Made by a program: the position numbers and the translations under genes | Notes under the pieces: generated by a model | What the model was told of the DNA's origin: nothing | Seen by the model: only the letters and a program-made list of their open reading frames with translations | Databases searched by the model: none | Part shown: piece by piece, positions 18,583-28,783 of the stretch | Layout of the letters: each line of letters opens with the position of its first letter | Position numbering within the stretch: the first letter of the stretch is position 1 | Source of the DNA: Shewanella salipaludis | Lineage (GTDB): Bacteria > Pseudomonadota > Gammaproteobacteria > Enterobacterales > Shewanellaceae | DNA: 64,000 bases | Assembly: GCF_012911865.1 (NCBI RefSeq) | Contig: NZ_JAAXYH010000010.1 | Coordinates: forward strand, 1 to 64,000 | Direction of reading: 5' to 3'

Positions 18583-20154
18583 TTATTCCTCGCGGGTGAC
18601 GCGCAACACTTCTTCCAAAGTGGTGATCCCCGCCAGGACCTTGCTCATGCCATCATGCCTGATGCTGGGCACACGCTTGCGTATGTATTTCTCGATCGCC
18701 AGCTCGCCACGACCACCGTGAATAAACTCACGCACTGTATCGTCCACCAACAGGAGTTCATGTATGCCGGTACGGCCACGGTAACCGTTATTGCCACAGG
18801 CCTTGCAGCCATTGGCACGGAAAATATGGCGCTGATCGTCACTCGCCATCCCCAGCAACTCGCGCTCACGCTCGTCGGGTACATGGGCCGTCTTGCACTT
18901 GGGGCATAGGGTACGGATCAACCTCTGGGCCAGGACCCCGAGCAAACTGGATGACACCAGGAAAGGCTCGACCCCCATGTCCTGCAGACGTGTGATGGCG
19001 CCGGAGGCGGTATTGGTATGCAGGGTGGAAATCACCAGGTGACCCGTCAGGGATGCCTGCACCGCGATCTGCGCCGTTTCCAGATCGCGGATCTCCCCTA
19101 TCATGACCACATCGGGATCCTGACGCAGTATGGCCCTCAGCCCGCGGGCGAAGGTCATGTCTACCTTGGTATTGACCTGAGTCTGGCCTATGCCCTCGAG
19201 TTCATACTCTATGGGATCTTCGACCGTGAGGATATTGGTGTCTTTGGAGTTGATCTCGGTCAGGCCGGCATACAGGGTAGTACTCTTGCCCGAGCCTGTG
19301 GGGCCTGTGACCAAGATGATGCCATGGGGCTTGCGTATCAATTCGTCAAACTGCACCCTGATACTCTCTGTCATCCCCAATTGTTGCAAGTCGAGATTGC
19401 CCGCATTCTTGTCCAACAGACGCAGCACCACACGCTCGCCATGGCTGGATGGCATGGTCGACACCCGCACATCGACGGCACGGCCACCGATACGCAACGA
19501 GATACGGCCATCCTGGGGCACGCGTTTCTCTGCTATGTCGAGCCTGGCCATGACCTTGATCCGCGACACCAGCAGTGATGACAGCTTGCGGTTGGGCTTG
19601 AGCACTTCCTTGAGCACCCCATCGACCCTGAAACGCACCACCAGCTGCTTCTCATAGGTTTCGATATGGATATCCGAGGCCTCTTCCTTGATGGCTTCAG
19701 ACAACAAGGCGTTGATGAGCTTGATTATCGGCGCATCATCGTCGCCTTCGAGCAAGTCTTCGGTCTGGGGTAATTCTTCCGCCAGGGTGAAGAGATCCAT
19801 CTCGTTGCCTATGTCTTCCATCAGCTGCTGGGCTTCGGAAGAGTTGGCCTGGTAGGCCTGGGTCAGCTTGGCTTCGAATTTATTGGCCTCAATTTTCACC
19901 AAGGGCAACTCGACGCCGGCGTAGCGCCGCACCTCCAGCAGGGCGGCGACCGGGGTATTATCCGTATAGAAGAGGCTGAGGGCATCCTGCTCGCCCCTGG
20001 CCAAGACCACTTCGTATCTGTGGGCGAAGGCGAAGGGCAAACGTTCCTTGCTGTTGGAATGAAACACTTCATCCCCTTCGGCATCCATCCCCAGCGTCAG
20101 CTCGTTGCTGACGGCGGCGAGATCCTCGCCTTGGGCTAGTTCTATATCACTCAT
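18583..20154 (-). CDS. gspE: Type II secretion ATPase GspE
   Basis: 523 aa. The Walker A is [15 protein letters not shown], the Walker B region [16 protein letters not shown], and the His box is [19 protein letters not shown] tetracysteine zinc site (CPKCKTAH ... CKACG) marks a true T2SS or T4P ATPase. The hexameric motor drives pseudopilus assembly. Its first codons overlap the gspD stop by 8 nt. Confidence 0.96.
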   Translation of the reverse strand: MSDIELAQGEDLAAVSNELTLGMDAEGDEVFHSNSKERLPFAFAHRYEVVLARGEQDALSLFYTDNTPVAALLEVRRYAGVELPLVKIEANKFEAKLTQAYQANSSEAQQLMEDIGNEMDLFTLAEELPQTEDLLEGDDDAPIIKLINALLSEAIKEEASDIHIETYEKQLVVRFRVDGVLKEVLKPNRKLSSLLVSRIKVMARLDIAEKRVPQDGRISLRIGGRAVDVRVSTMPSSHGERVVLRLLDKNAGNLDLQQLGMTESIRVQFDELIRKPHGIILVTGPTGSGKSTTLYAGLTEINSKDTNILTVEDPIEYELEGIGQTQVNTKVDMTFARGLRAILRQDPDVVMIGEIRDLETAQIAVQASLTGHLVISTLHTNTASGAITRLQDMGVEPFLVSSSLLGVLAQRLIRTLCPKCKTAHVPDERERELLGMASDDQRHIFRANGCKACGNNGYRGRTGIHELLLVDDTVREFIHGGRGELAIEKYIRKRVPSIRHDGMSKVLAGITTLEEVLRVTREE

Positions 20155-22261
20155 GGGACTGATCTTTCACTTTAGTGTCGTTGATGACCTTCAAGGCGGG
20201 ATCGGTTTCGCGCATATGGGTATCCAGGCCCTTACCCTCTTTATAGCGCTCGAGAATGTCATTCACTTCCGGCGGCAGATAGGCTTCCTGGCTCCACTCC
20301 GGCAGCACTGGCACCTGGGTATTAGGCATGAGGTTAATGCCGCGCTCCTGTTGCTCCAGCTGCAACGCCCTGAAATAGTTGTACTTACGGCCGGCGATGC
20401 CTTCCATGGTCATGCCGTCACGGATAATGGTCGGCTTGATGAACACCATGAGGTTCTTCTTCTTCTTGCCGCTGGAGGAAGACTTGAACAGATGGCCGAT
20501 GAAGGGAATGTCACCCAAAAGCGGAACCTTCTGTATGCTCTCCTGCACTTCCTCGTTGATAAGCCCCCCCAGTACCACTATCTGGCCCGAGTCGGCCATC
20601 ACGGTCGTGGTCAGACGGCGGGTCGCGAAGGTCACGTCGACCCCTGTCTTGCCGTTGATGCCGGACACTTCCTGCTCTATGGTCAGCTTGACCGCGTTGC
20701 CTTCGTTGACCTGAGGCACCACCTTGAGCTTGACCCCCACTTCCTTACGCTCGACCGTCTGGAAGGGGTTGCTGTTGCTGGAGCTGGCGGTAGAGCCGGT
20801 CAGAATAGGCACTTCGTCGCCGACGATGAAGGAGGCTTCCTGGTTATCCAAAGTAGTGATGGACGGAGTTGCCAGCACGTTCGACTTGGTATCGCTGGAG
20901 ATCGCCTGGATCAACGCGCCGAAGTCCCCCCTGGCCAGGCCCCAGGCCATGCCATTGACCTTGCCGAGGGCTTGCGCCAGCAGGGTGATATCGCCCGGGG
21001 TATCAGGGTTGTTGGTACAGTTCTGATTATCGCCGGCACCGCTACAGGTCTGCGAGGCCTTCTTGTCTCTGGCACTCCACACGCCAGCGCCGACTTCGCC
21101 TATGGTTGGCCCCAGGTTATTGAACTGGGTGCCGCCGCCGGCAGTGGTCGCCCACTGTACGCCGAAGCCGACATCGTCGCCCTCGGCCACTTCGACTATG
21201 ATGGCCTCGACCAGCACCTGAGCCCTGCGTATATCCAGCTGATTGATGACGCTCTCTATGGTACGCATCTGATCCGGCTCGGCACTGATCACCAGGGCAT
21301 TGGTATCGACATGGGCCATGATGTTGATTTCGTTGCGACGCTTATTGCCTGCTTTGGCGCCGCCGTCTTTGTTGTCTTCCAGTTTCTGGGCAAAACCCGT
21401 CAGCACTTCGACCAGGTCTTCCGCCTTGGCATAGCGCAAATACCTTACCTTGGTATTGCCCGTGCTGGCCTGCTCGGCATCCAGCTTATGGATCAGCTCC
21501 ACCACCCGCTGGCGGCTCTTCTCGTCGCCACTGACGATGACGGCGTTGATCCTTTCATCTGCCACCACCTTGGGAGCCTGACCCGGCATCTGTGCCTGGT
21601 TGGCTGAGGCACGGTAGAGGGTATCTATGATACGTACCATTTCCCCGGCAGAAGCGAACTCCAGCGGCACCACCTGCACGGCGGTATCGCCCTGCTTGTC
21701 GACCCTGCGCACTATCTCCACCAGCTTATTCACCACGGCGGCACGGCCGGAGATCATCAGCACGTTGGAGGGGTCATAGTTGACCACGTTACCGCCGCCG
21801 GCATTATCGTTGAGCTGGCGCAACAGGGGGGCCAGCTGTTTGGCCTCAGTGTTATACAAGGCCACTATGCGGGTCACCATCTCATCGCCTATGCCGGGCT
21901 TGGCATCGTCGGCAACCCGGATCGCCGCCGTCTTGGCATCCTTATCCTTGATGATCTTGATGATGCTGTTATCCACCTCGACCACGGCATAACCGTAGAC
22001 CTGCAGCACATTGAGGAAGAATTGATAATACTGTTCATCGTTGAGCAAGTCATAGCTGCGGACGTTGATCTTACCCCTTATGGTAGGATCTACTATGATG
22101 GTCTTATTGAGGTTCTTGCCGACTATGTTGATGAATTCCTGAATGTCGGTGCCTTTGAAGTTCGCCGCATATTGCTCGGCCCACACCAGCTGCGAGGCGA
22201 GCATGCTGGCCCCGGCGACGACTGCGGCGATTAGCTTGCGGCGGTTCACTTTCTTGTTCAT
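20147..22261 (-). CDS. gspD: Type II secretion secretin GspD
   Basis: 704 aa. Signal peptide (about 1-28, ending ASQLVWA), N0 domain ([20 protein letters not shown]), N1-N3 repeats, then the secretin channel with [14 protein letters not shown] and a C-terminal S-domain-like tail. A Cys-containing insertion ([14 protein letters not shown]) lies in the cap-gate region. It forms the outer-membrane pore. The start is 18 nt after gspC. The long plus-strand open frame over this gene is a codon-bias shadow. Confidence 0.96.
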   Translation of the reverse strand: MNKKVNRRKLIAAVVAGASMLASQLVWAEQYAANFKGTDIQEFINIVGKNLNKTIIVDPTIRGKINVRSYDLLNDEQYYQFFLNVLQVYGYAVVEVDNSIIKIIKDKDAKTAAIRVADDAKPGIGDEMVTRIVALYNTEAKQLAPLLRQLNDNAGGGNVVNYDPSNVLMISGRAAVVNKLVEIVRRVDKQGDTAVQVVPLEFASAGEMVRIIDTLYRASANQAQMPGQAPKVVADERINAVIVSGDEKSRQRVVELIHKLDAEQASTGNTKVRYLRYAKAEDLVEVLTGFAQKLEDNKDGGAKAGNKRRNEINIMAHVDTNALVISAEPDQMRTIESVINQLDIRRAQVLVEAIIVEVAEGDDVGFGVQWATTAGGGTQFNNLGPTIGEVGAGVWSARDKKASQTCSGAGDNQNCTNNPDTPGDITLLAQALGKVNGMAWGLARGDFGALIQAISSDTKSNVLATPSITTLDNQEASFIVGDEVPILTGSTASSSNSNPFQTVERKEVGVKLKVVPQVNEGNAVKLTIEQEVSGINGKTGVDVTFATRRLTTTVMADSGQIVVLGGLINEEVQESIQKVPLLGDIPFIGHLFKSSSSGKKKKNLMVFIKPTIIRDGMTMEGIAGRKYNYFRALQLEQQERGINLMPNTQVPVLPEWSQEAYLPPEVNDILERYKEGKGLDTHMRETDPALKVINDTKVKDQSHE

Positions 22262-22279
22262 TATTCTTCTTCCCCTGCT

Positions 22280-23188
22280 TTATTGCGGCAAACTAAACAT
22301 GATCTCGACCAGTTGTCCATCACGCTCGACCATGATGGACACTTCCGTCAATTCGGCCAACTGTGCCATAACTTCCAACGCCTGACTCATTTCGGTCAGA
22401 TCGTAACCATTAATAGACTTGGCCAAGTCATTGGGCTGAAAACCGGCTTGCTTGAACAACGCCGCATCCTTACCCGGATTCAATCTGTAACCTACCAACT
22501 CATCCCCTTGTTTTACCGGGGATATTGCCAGGTAGTCGGTGATCTTGCTCGGGTCGGCCAACAGCTCTTCGCGGGACTCGGCCAACTCCTGGGAGACCTC
22601 GCCGTCACGGCGGCGATCGACCCGCTGCACCCTGTTGCCCTTGGCTTGCTGCAGTTGTTCGTTGACCTGGCTCTGACTGGTATACTTGAGGCCGTCGAGC
22701 ATCAGGGTTTCATAACGCCCGGCGTTGGTGATGATGATGCGATCGGCATAGACTTCCTTGAGCGATGCCGAAGTGCCCTTGATCTTATCCCCCAGGCCAT
22801 AGGTTTCCTGGCTGCCGGCGGACTCTATCACCGCCAGGCCCTTCTGCTCGGCGGTGGAGGCCACCACGCCGGTGAGCTGGATCGACAGCGAGGTCTTGGG
22901 CGCATCTGTCACAGTTTCTACCGGCTCGACCTTAGGTTTATCGGATTTGTCTGCCTTACCGAACAAACCCAATTGCAATACCTCCCCTATATCGACCTTA
23001 GTGCCCTGGCCCACGCTTTGGGGGCTTGGCGACCAGTTGCCTGTCTGTTGGGAATTGGGGACGAGCTTCCAGCTGATCTGGGCTGCCAGAAATAAGGCGA
23101 GAATGAGCCCCAGCCAGAACACGATCTGGCTCAAGGCTCTGTGGGGAACCCCGGCAGCTTTGGCGATAATCTTATCTAATATATCCAT
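22280..23188 (-). CDS. gspC: Type II secretion protein GspC
   Basis: 302 aa. One TM helix (about 22-40, VFWLGLILALFLAAQI), a periplasmic homology region (LGLFGK, then LTGVVAS with GLAVIESAGSQETYGLGDKI) and a C-terminal PDZ domain (VGYRLNPGKDAALFKQAGFQ, GYDLTEMSQALEVM). GspC connects the inner platform to GspD and sorts substrates. First gene of the operon; a TATAAT -10 lies just upstream at 23224-23229. Confidence 0.95.
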   Translation of the reverse strand: MDILDKIIAKAAGVPHRALSQIVFWLGLILALFLAAQISWKLVPNSQQTGNWSPSPQSVGQGTKVDIGEVLQLGLFGKADKSDKPKVEPVETVTDAPKTSLSIQLTGVVASTAEQKGLAVIESAGSQETYGLGDKIKGTSASLKEVYADRIIITNAGRYETLMLDGLKYTSQSQVNEQLQQAKGNRVQRVDRRRDGEVSQELAESREELLADPSKITDYLAISPVKQGDELVGYRLNPGKDAALFKQAGFQPNDLAKSINGYDLTEMSQALEVMAQLAELTEVSIMVERDGQLVEIMFSLPQ

Positions 23189-23223
23189 ATTTATTTGGAC
23201 CCTCGATACAGGTCTCTGTTCTG

Positions 23224-23229
23224 ATTATA
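23224..23229 (-). promoter_or_regulatory. Probable -10 of the gsp operon promoter
   Basis: A perfect TATAAT on the minus strand, about 36 nt upstream of the gspC start, within an AT-rich stretch. No strong -35 is evident (GTGGCA is at the right distance), so the assignment is tentative. Confidence 0.45.
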
Positions 23230-23449
23230 ATAATTTAACAAATCCTGCCACATGCTAACCTAGCTGGCTTAGCGCAACAAGCCCATAACACCACTAGCAT
23301 TGGCGATATTTAACCAATTATGCTAACTTTGCGCGCCATCGAGGCATGGGAAGCGTGATATCGTCAGAGCATGAGCTTTATGACTGAAAATCACGACCCG
23401 CCGGCCGCCACGGCAAACCGACACTCGCCCCGAGCCCGCTGGAGGAACC

Positions 23450-23848
23450 ATGACCGACAATCATAACGATAGCACAAGTATCAGACTCGATAAGTGGCTC
23501 TGGGCGGCCAGGTTTTATAAGACCCGGGCCATAGCCAAAGAGATGATCAACGGCGGCAAGGTACACTATAACGGCCAACGCACTAAATCCAGTAAACTGG
23601 CCGAAATAGGCGCACGGCTCAGGATACGCCAGGGATATGACGAAAAAGAGATCGTCATACTGAATTTATCCCAGCAACGCCAGAGCGCCGCCGTGGCCCA
23701 GACCTTATACGAGGAAACGGCCGAGAGCCAAGTCAAACGCCAGGCGAACGCCGAGGCCAGACGGCTTAACATGCTGAACAACCCGGCGCCGGACCATAAG
23801 CCGGACAAGAAACAACGGCGACAGCTGACACGTTTTAGAGACATCTAA
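23450..23848 (+). CDS. hslR: Heat shock protein 15 (S4-domain ribosome rescue factor)
   Basis: 132 aa. The S4 RNA-binding domain spans about residues 10-70 (IRLDKWLWAARFYKTRAIAK, then GGKVHYNGQRTKSS). The basic C-terminal tail is typical. Hsp15 binds 50S subunits carrying stalled nascent chains. GGAGGA lies six bases before ATG 23450. It is followed after a few bases by hslO, as in E. coli, and is divergent from gspC. Confidence 0.95.
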   Translation: MTDNHNDSTSIRLDKWLWAARFYKTRAIAKEMINGGKVHYNGQRTKSSKLAEIGARLRIRQGYDEKEIVILNLSQQRQSAAVAQTLYEETAESQVKRQANAEARRLNMLNNPAPDHKPDKKQRRQLTRFRDI

Positions 23849-23863
23849 CCAGTGAGAGTTCAA

Positions 23864-24724
23864 ATGAGCAAAGATATTTTACACCGCTACCTGTTTGACA
23901 ACGCCGATGTGCGTGGCGAACTGGTGCAGCTGGAGCAAAGCTATCAACAGATGCTGGCCGCCCAGGCGTATCCCAACGTATTGCAGACCCTCCTGGGTCA
24001 GCTGATGGCCGCCACCTCACTGCTCACCGCCACCCTTAAGTTCAGTGGCGACATCAGCGTCCAGCTGCAGGGTGACGGTCCCGTCTCCCTGGCGGTGATC
24101 AACGGCAACAACCTGCAGCAGCTGCGCGGTGTGGCGCGCTGGAGCGGCGAGCCGAGCGACGATGCCAGTCTGGAACAATTGTTTGGCAAGGGCTACATGG
24201 TGATCACCCTGACGCCGGATCAGGGCGAGCGTTATCAGGGCGTGGTCGCCTTGGATAAGGCAGATCTGGCCGCCTGTCTGGAAGACTATTTCACCCAGTC
24301 CGAGCAGCTGCCTACCCGCATCTGGCTGTTTGCCGACGGCAAGCAGGCCGCAGGCATGCTGTTGCAGGTACTGCCGAGCGAGTCGGATCACGCCGAGGAC
24401 TTCGACCATTTGAGCCAATTGACCGCCACTGTGAAGGCCACAGAGCTGTTCGGCCTAGAGGCCGAAGAAGTGCTGCATCGCCTGTATCATCAGGAAGAGG
24501 TCCGCTTGTTCGATCCCATAGGGATCAGCTTCAAGTGCAGCTGCTCACGGGAGCGCAGCGCCGCCGCCATACGTACCCTGGATAAGGCCGAGATAGATGC
24601 CATTCTGGCCGAGGAAGGCAAGATCCGCATGGACTGTGAATATTGCAACAGCCAATATGCGTTCGACAGCATAGATGTCGAAGGCATCTTCGCAGATACG
24701 CCGGCACCGGCAACGAAACAGTAA
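23864..24724 (+). CDS. hslO: Redox-activated chaperone Hsp33
   Basis: 286 aa from ATG 23864. The zinc site is complete: CSC near residue 230 and CEYC about 30 residues later (CxC-x27-32-CxxC). Oxidative stress releases zinc and activates the holdase. ATG 23864 has GAGAG five bases upstream, better than the GTG at 23852 that would add four residues. A strong terminator follows. Confidence 0.95.
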   Translation: MSKDILHRYLFDNADVRGELVQLEQSYQQMLAAQAYPNVLQTLLGQLMAATSLLTATLKFSGDISVQLQGDGPVSLAVINGNNLQQLRGVARWSGEPSDDASLEQLFGKGYMVITLTPDQGERYQGVVALDKADLAACLEDYFTQSEQLPTRIWLFADGKQAAGMLLQVLPSESDHAEDFDHLSQLTATVKATELFGLEAEEVLHRLYHQEEVRLFDPIGISFKCSCSRERSAAAIRTLDKAEIDAILAEEGKIRMDCEYCNSQYAFDSIDVEGIFADTPAPATKQ

Positions 24725-24740
24725 CCTTGCTCAACTGAGA

Positions 24741-24764
24741 GGACGCCATCTGGCGTCCTTTTTT
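24741..24764 (+). terminator. Terminator of hslR-hslO
   Basis: GGACGCC (24741-24747) pairs with GGCGTCC (24752-24758) around ATCT, followed by six T. Confidence 0.92.
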
Positions 24765-24900
24765 ATGGCCCCTGAACTTCCCGCTCACACATTCATCCCG
24801 CTTAAGTTACAATCAATTTCGCTACAGGAAGTCCCTGAGCGCAAACCAAAATCGGCAAGCAGACCGATATACTCACCTACATAAGATGGAGACCTTACTC

Positions 24901-26442
24901 ATGGCGGATGAACTACACCGCGTACACCTTAACTCTTCGACGGCACAGCTGGTTGAGCTGGCGCTGCAGCGAGGCGAAGGCCAACTCACGGCCGATGGCG
25001 CCCTGGTAGCCAACACAGGCAGCCGCACCGGCCGTTCCCCCGGCGATCGTTTCATAGTCAAAGAAGCCGGCACCGAGCATGATATCGAATGGGGCCCGGT
25101 CAACCAGGCCTTCGATGCCGGTGCATTCGACGCCCTCTGGGGTCGGGTCGAGGCCTATCTGGCCGATAAGGAGTTATTCGTTTCCGAACTCGAAGTCGGC
25201 GCAAATCCCGCCCACTACCTGCCGGTACGGGTCACCACGGAATACGCCTGGCACCAGCTGTTTGCCCGCAACCTGTTCATAGTCCCGGAAAAGTTCAACA
25301 CAGGGGACAAGGCTTGCTGGCAGATCATCAATGCCCCGGGCTTCGAATGCGTGCCAGAACGTGACGGCACCAACTCGGACGCCGCCGTGATCCTCAACTT
25401 CGCCGAACGCAAGGTGCTGCTCGCCGGCCTGAAATACGCGGGTGAGATGAAGAAATCCATGTTCTCGGTGCAAAACTTCCTGCTGCCCGCCAAAGGCGTG
25501 TTGCCCATGCACTGCTCGGCCAACGTCGGTGCGGATGGCGATACCACCCTCTTCTTCGGCCTGTCCGGCACGGGCAAGACGACACTGTCGGCCGATCCCA
25601 AGCGCTTCCTGATAGGCGACGACGAACACGGCTGGGCACCGGGTGGGGTGTTCAACATAGAGGGTGGCTGCTACGCCAAGTGTATCGACCTGAGCCAGAA
25701 GAACGAACCGGTGATCTGGGATGCCATACGTTTCGGCACAGTGCTGGAAAACGTGGTCATGGACGGCAAGCGGGTTCCTGACTATAAGGATGCCAGCCTG
25801 ACGGAGAACACCCGCGCCGCCTACCCGCTGGAACACATTGCCCAGCGCAAGGAAGACAACTGCGGCGCCGAGCCCCATGCAGTGGTGTTCCTGACCTGTG
25901 ACGTCTCCGGCGTCTTGCCGCCCGTGTCTATCCTGACCAAGGAACAGGCCGCCTATCACTTCCTGTCCGGCTACACGGCCAAGGTAGGTTCTACCGAGGT
26001 AGGCTCAACCTCGGCCATCCAATCGACCTTCTCTACCTGTTTCGGCGCGCCTTTCTTCCCACGTCCTGCCGGTGTCTATGCCGAGCTGCTGATGCAGCGC
26101 ATAGCCTCTTTCGGCAGTCAGGTCTATTTGGTCAACACGGGTTGGACCGGCGGCCCACACGGCATAGGCAAGCGATTCGACATACCTACTACCCGTGCGA
26201 TAGTCGATGCCATAGTCAATGGCTCGCTCAAAACCGCCGAGACAGAACACCTGGAGCAACTGAACCTGGCGGTGCCTGTGGCTATCCCGGGTGTCGACAG
26301 CAAGCTGCTCAACCCGATCAACACCTGGGAAGACAAGGCCCTGTATGCCGAATACGCTCAGCAACTGGCCGAAGCCTTCAGTAACAACTTCGCCAAGTAT
26401 CAGGTGTCTGATGCGATCAAAAATGCCGGCCCCAAGTGCTAG
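24901..26442 (+). CDS. pckA: Phosphoenolpyruvate carboxykinase (ATP)
   Basis: 513 aa from ATG 24901. Converts oxaloacetate to PEP with ATP, the first committed step of gluconeogenesis. The kinase-1a P-loop is [32 protein letters not shown] and FSTCFGAPF are family signatures. ATG 24901 has GGAGA eight bases upstream (24888-24892), so it is favoured over ATG 24886. Single-gene unit with its own terminator. Confidence 0.96.
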   Translation: MADELHRVHLNSSTAQLVELALQRGEGQLTADGALVANTGSRTGRSPGDRFIVKEAGTEHDIEWGPVNQAFDAGAFDALWGRVEAYLADKELFVSELEVGANPAHYLPVRVTTEYAWHQLFARNLFIVPEKFNTGDKACWQIINAPGFECVPERDGTNSDAAVILNFAERKVLLAGLKYAGEMKKSMFSVQNFLLPAKGVLPMHCSANVGADGDTTLFFGLSGTGKTTLSADPKRFLIGDDEHGWAPGGVFNIEGGCYAKCIDLSQKNEPVIWDAIRFGTVLENVVMDGKRVPDYKDASLTENTRAAYPLEHIAQRKEDNCGAEPHAVVFLTCDVSGVLPPVSILTKEQAAYHFLSGYTAKVGSTEVGSTSAIQSTFSTCFGAPFFPRPAGVYAELLMQRIASFGSQVYLVNTGWTGGPHGIGKRFDIPTTRAIVDAIVNGSLKTAETEHLEQLNLAVPVAIPGVDSKLLNPINTWEDKALYAEYAQQLAEAFSNNFAKYQVSDAIKNAGPKC

Positions 26443-26469
26443 TCACGCCCTGTAGATGTCAGTATTAAC

Positions 26470-26497
26470 AATCCCGGCCACAGCGCCGGGATTTTTT
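26470..26497 (+). terminator. Terminator of pckA
   Basis: TCCCGGC (26472-26478) pairs with GCCGGGA (26485-26491), then TTTTTT. Confidence 0.9.
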
Positions 26498-26810
26498 ATG
26501 GCTGTCATCCGGATCTATCGACGAGCTTGCCCATCCATCCTGAAATCTAACGCTGCAACAGTGAGTTGTGCGGATTGCCCAGACCAGGGCCTCAAAGCAG
26601 AATGAAAATTATCCTAAAAAACTCGGCACCGCCGGGAATTACTACCTACAATTTTTCTGTCCATGGACTGACCGCACGCTAGCGTCTTGCGGCCACAATC
26701 CTTGACGGCAACTCAAACAAACTTGCAAGCGTGACATGGTGTTACGTCGGACGTAAAACTTCCGGGAAATTGGAATTTTTACCTGGTCCACAACTCTAAA
26801 GGAATTAGCT
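26498..26810. other. Intergenic stretch, no gene seen
   Basis: About 310 nt between the pckA terminator and the next gene. I see no convincing coding frame. It must hold the promoter for the downstream pair; AAAGGA sits about nine bases before ATG 26811, but no clear -35/-10 pair stands out. Confidence 0.5.
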
Positions 26811-27530
26811 ATGAGTGAAATAAACTGGAATGATGGCGCAGTATCGACACTGACGGGTGGTGACACCTTGACCTGTGCCAATCTGAAGCAGGGACAGCTT
26901 TACGCGGTTTTTCTCTACAACTCGGCAGGCGAAGATGCCAACATAGGGGTCAACGTCAATATTGGTAACCTCTACCCACCAAAAACAGTGACTGTACCAG
27001 GCACCACGGGCAACATGGGCTTGGCGGCCCTGGCTCTGGTCTCAGGCACAGATACCCAAACGGTCTCTATTTCGATTACCAGCCAGCAGCAAGGTTCGAA
27101 AGTGACCGCTTGGTTAGGCAGCGTCGGCATGCCGACCAATACCTCGGGCCTGCACAATCAGTCCTTGCCTTTCAATGGCGAACAACAGCATTATGACAAG
27201 TGTTATCGTTATTATGCCGTGCCCAAGAGTCAATGGTACCAATTGACGCTCAACAGCCCCGTGACTCAGTTCATCTCGACCCAATTCACCGAAAACTACC
27301 TGAATGTGTTCATCAACAATCCTGTCGGTGATCCTGCCACCGTGATAGTGCCAACGGGCTCGGTGAAAGAAGGCGCGCCCGGCCTCGGTTCTTATCAGAT
27401 AGTGAAGTCGGATTCGACACCTCAGACCATCACCTATCAAGATCAGGGCAATGGCCAGCAGAAGGTGTGGATGAATGCCGACAGCGGTCAAAATTCAAAC
27501 AACTCCTCCATCGCGGCTCAGTACATGTAA
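26811..27530 (+). CDS. Unrecognised protein, paralogue of the following Tat lipoprotein
   Basis: 239 aa, no family recognised. No signal peptide or TM segment is seen. Beta-rich, with many Thr, Val, Gly and Asn. It shares a whole domain with the next gene: INWNDG/IDWDDG, LKQGQLYAVFLYNS/LKSGQLYCLFLYNS, TVTVPGTTGN/TVTVPGTEGN, LALVSGTDTQTVS/LVLVSGRDTTTIS, GSVGMPTNTSGL/GSVDMPTNTEGL and YYAVPKSQWYQLTL/DYAVPEGSWYQLTL. The duplicate without an export signal next to a lipid-anchored copy suggests two locations or a hetero-complex. Function unknown; translation start is supported by AAAGGA. Confidence 0.8.
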   Translation: MSEINWNDGAVSTLTGGDTLTCANLKQGQLYAVFLYNSAGEDANIGVNVNIGNLYPPKTVTVPGTTGNMGLAALALVSGTDTQTVSISITSQQQGSKVTAWLGSVGMPTNTSGLHNQSLPFNGEQQHYDKCYRYYAVPKSQWYQLTLNSPVTQFISTQFTENYLNVFINNPVGDPATVIVPTGSVKEGAPGLGSYQIVKSDSTPQTITYQDQGNGQQKVWMNADSGQNSNNSSIAAQYM

Positions 27531-27563
27531 CTGACGTCTGTGAAAACGTGCGCCAATGAATGG

Positions 27564-27594
27564 ATCAGGCATCGAAAAGGTGCCTGATTTATTT
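27564..27594 (+). terminator. Stem-loop between the two paralogues
   Basis: ATCAGGCA (27564-27571) pairs perfectly with TGCCTGAT (27581-27588) around a nine-base loop, followed by TTATTT. It looks like a weak intrinsic terminator or mRNA-processing hairpin directly ahead of ATG 27595. If translation instead begins at ATG 27556 it lies inside the reading frame. Confidence 0.55.
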
Positions 27595-28578
27595 ATGAAA
27601 AATCTAACCTTCCCCAAAGATGACTCGCGACCGGATATTCCGCGCCGAACCTTTCTGCGGCTTTCCCTGGGGCTGGTCGCCACCGGCATGCTGAGCAGCT
27701 GCCGCAACTATGACTTCCTCGATGCCTGGGCCATGCCCGCCATTCAAGACGACAATCTCATCGATTGGGACGATGGCCGGCTGATCAACCTTAACCGAGG
27801 CGAAACCGCGGTCTGCAGTACGCTCAAGTCGGGGCAATTGTATTGCCTGTTCCTGTACAACAGCTCGCCCAGTGATCACAATGTCGACGTCACCCTGGTC
27901 TGGAGCAACTCGCAGCCGCCGGTGACTGTCACTGTGCCCGGGACCGAGGGCAATCAAGGCCCCGCCTCTCTGGTGCTGGTGTCAGGCCGGGATACCACCA
28001 CCATTTCGGCGGCGATCACTCAGACGAGCAGCGGCAGTATCGAGTGCTGCATTGGCAGCGTCGACATGCCGACCAACACAGAGGGCTTGCGCAACAGACG
28101 ACTGCCGGATGATGGCAAGCCTTCGCCATTGCTGAAACATAACCGCGACTATGCGGTACCCGAAGGTTCCTGGTATCAGCTCACCCTAGAGAACAAATAC
28201 AATCAATCCCTCGTCATTCAATTCCAGCAGCATAACGCAGTGATCTACATAGTTAACCCGGCTGTCGATGCACAAGCGTTCGTCACCTCACTCATCACTG
28301 CGCTCGGCTCCGTCAAGCGAGATCTGGATTATCGCGTCGAGCAGCCGTCACAGGGGGAATTGCCTCAATACCTCAGCATTCAATTCCAGGGCGATGGCGC
28401 CCAGCGGGTATGGATGAGTTTCAGCAGTGAACAAGACTCCCGGGATACCTTCATCACCCTACAGGCGCTCAACCCCCAGCCAGATGCCAAGCCGGCAGCC
28501 GCCCAGGCGCTACCCGGGGGCCAGGTTAACACGCAGCCTTTGCCCCATGCCGGCCCACAGCCGGTATCCGAGCAATAG
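27595..28578 (+). CDS. Predicted Tat-exported lipoprotein, paralogue of preceding gene
   Basis: 327 aa from ATG 27595 (340 if ATG 27556 is used; neither has a strong SD). The N-terminus has a twin-arginine motif (RRTFLRLSLGLV) and a lipobox LSSC, so it should be exported folded and lipidated. After the signal comes the same domain as in the preceding protein (about residues 55-290), with two extra cysteines (VCSTLKSGQLYC, IECCIGS), then a Pro/Ala/Gln-rich C-terminal tail (PQPDAKPAAAQALPGGQ). Function is unknown. Folded export suggests a cofactor or a hetero-complex assembled in the cytoplasm, possibly with the signal-less paralogue riding along. That is inference. Confidence 0.8.
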   Translation: MKNLTFPKDDSRPDIPRRTFLRLSLGLVATGMLSSCRNYDFLDAWAMPAIQDDNLIDWDDGRLINLNRGETAVCSTLKSGQLYCLFLYNSSPSDHNVDVTLVWSNSQPPVTVTVPGTEGNQGPASLVLVSGRDTTTISAAITQTSSGSIECCIGSVDMPTNTEGLRNRRLPDDGKPSPLLKHNRDYAVPEGSWYQLTLENKYNQSLVIQFQQHNAVIYIVNPAVDAQAFVTSLITALGSVKRDLDYRVEQPSQGELPQYLSIQFQGDGAQRVWMSFSSEQDSRDTFITLQALNPQPDAKPAAAQALPGGQVNTQPLPHAGPQPVSEQ

Positions 28579-28783
28579 CCGTTGCTTGACCTGTTTGCCG
28601 CATCGGCTGACACCAAGGTGCGCCCCATACGGGCATAGGCTATTTTCGAGCACGGACACGGCAAGCCCAGGCCGGATTCGGCGCGTCGATTTAAGCCGTA
28701 TTATCCAGCCGGCTCCCTTGCACTCTCAGTGCTTTTAATGAAAGATATCAATCCAATATAACGCCATCACCGGACACCTGCCC

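Noticed and set aside
20105..21607. 500-codon plus-strand open frame over gspD and gspE
   Set aside because: It lies antisense to gspD, which is intact with secretin motifs. The long frame comes from GC-rich codon bias; no SD or family match.
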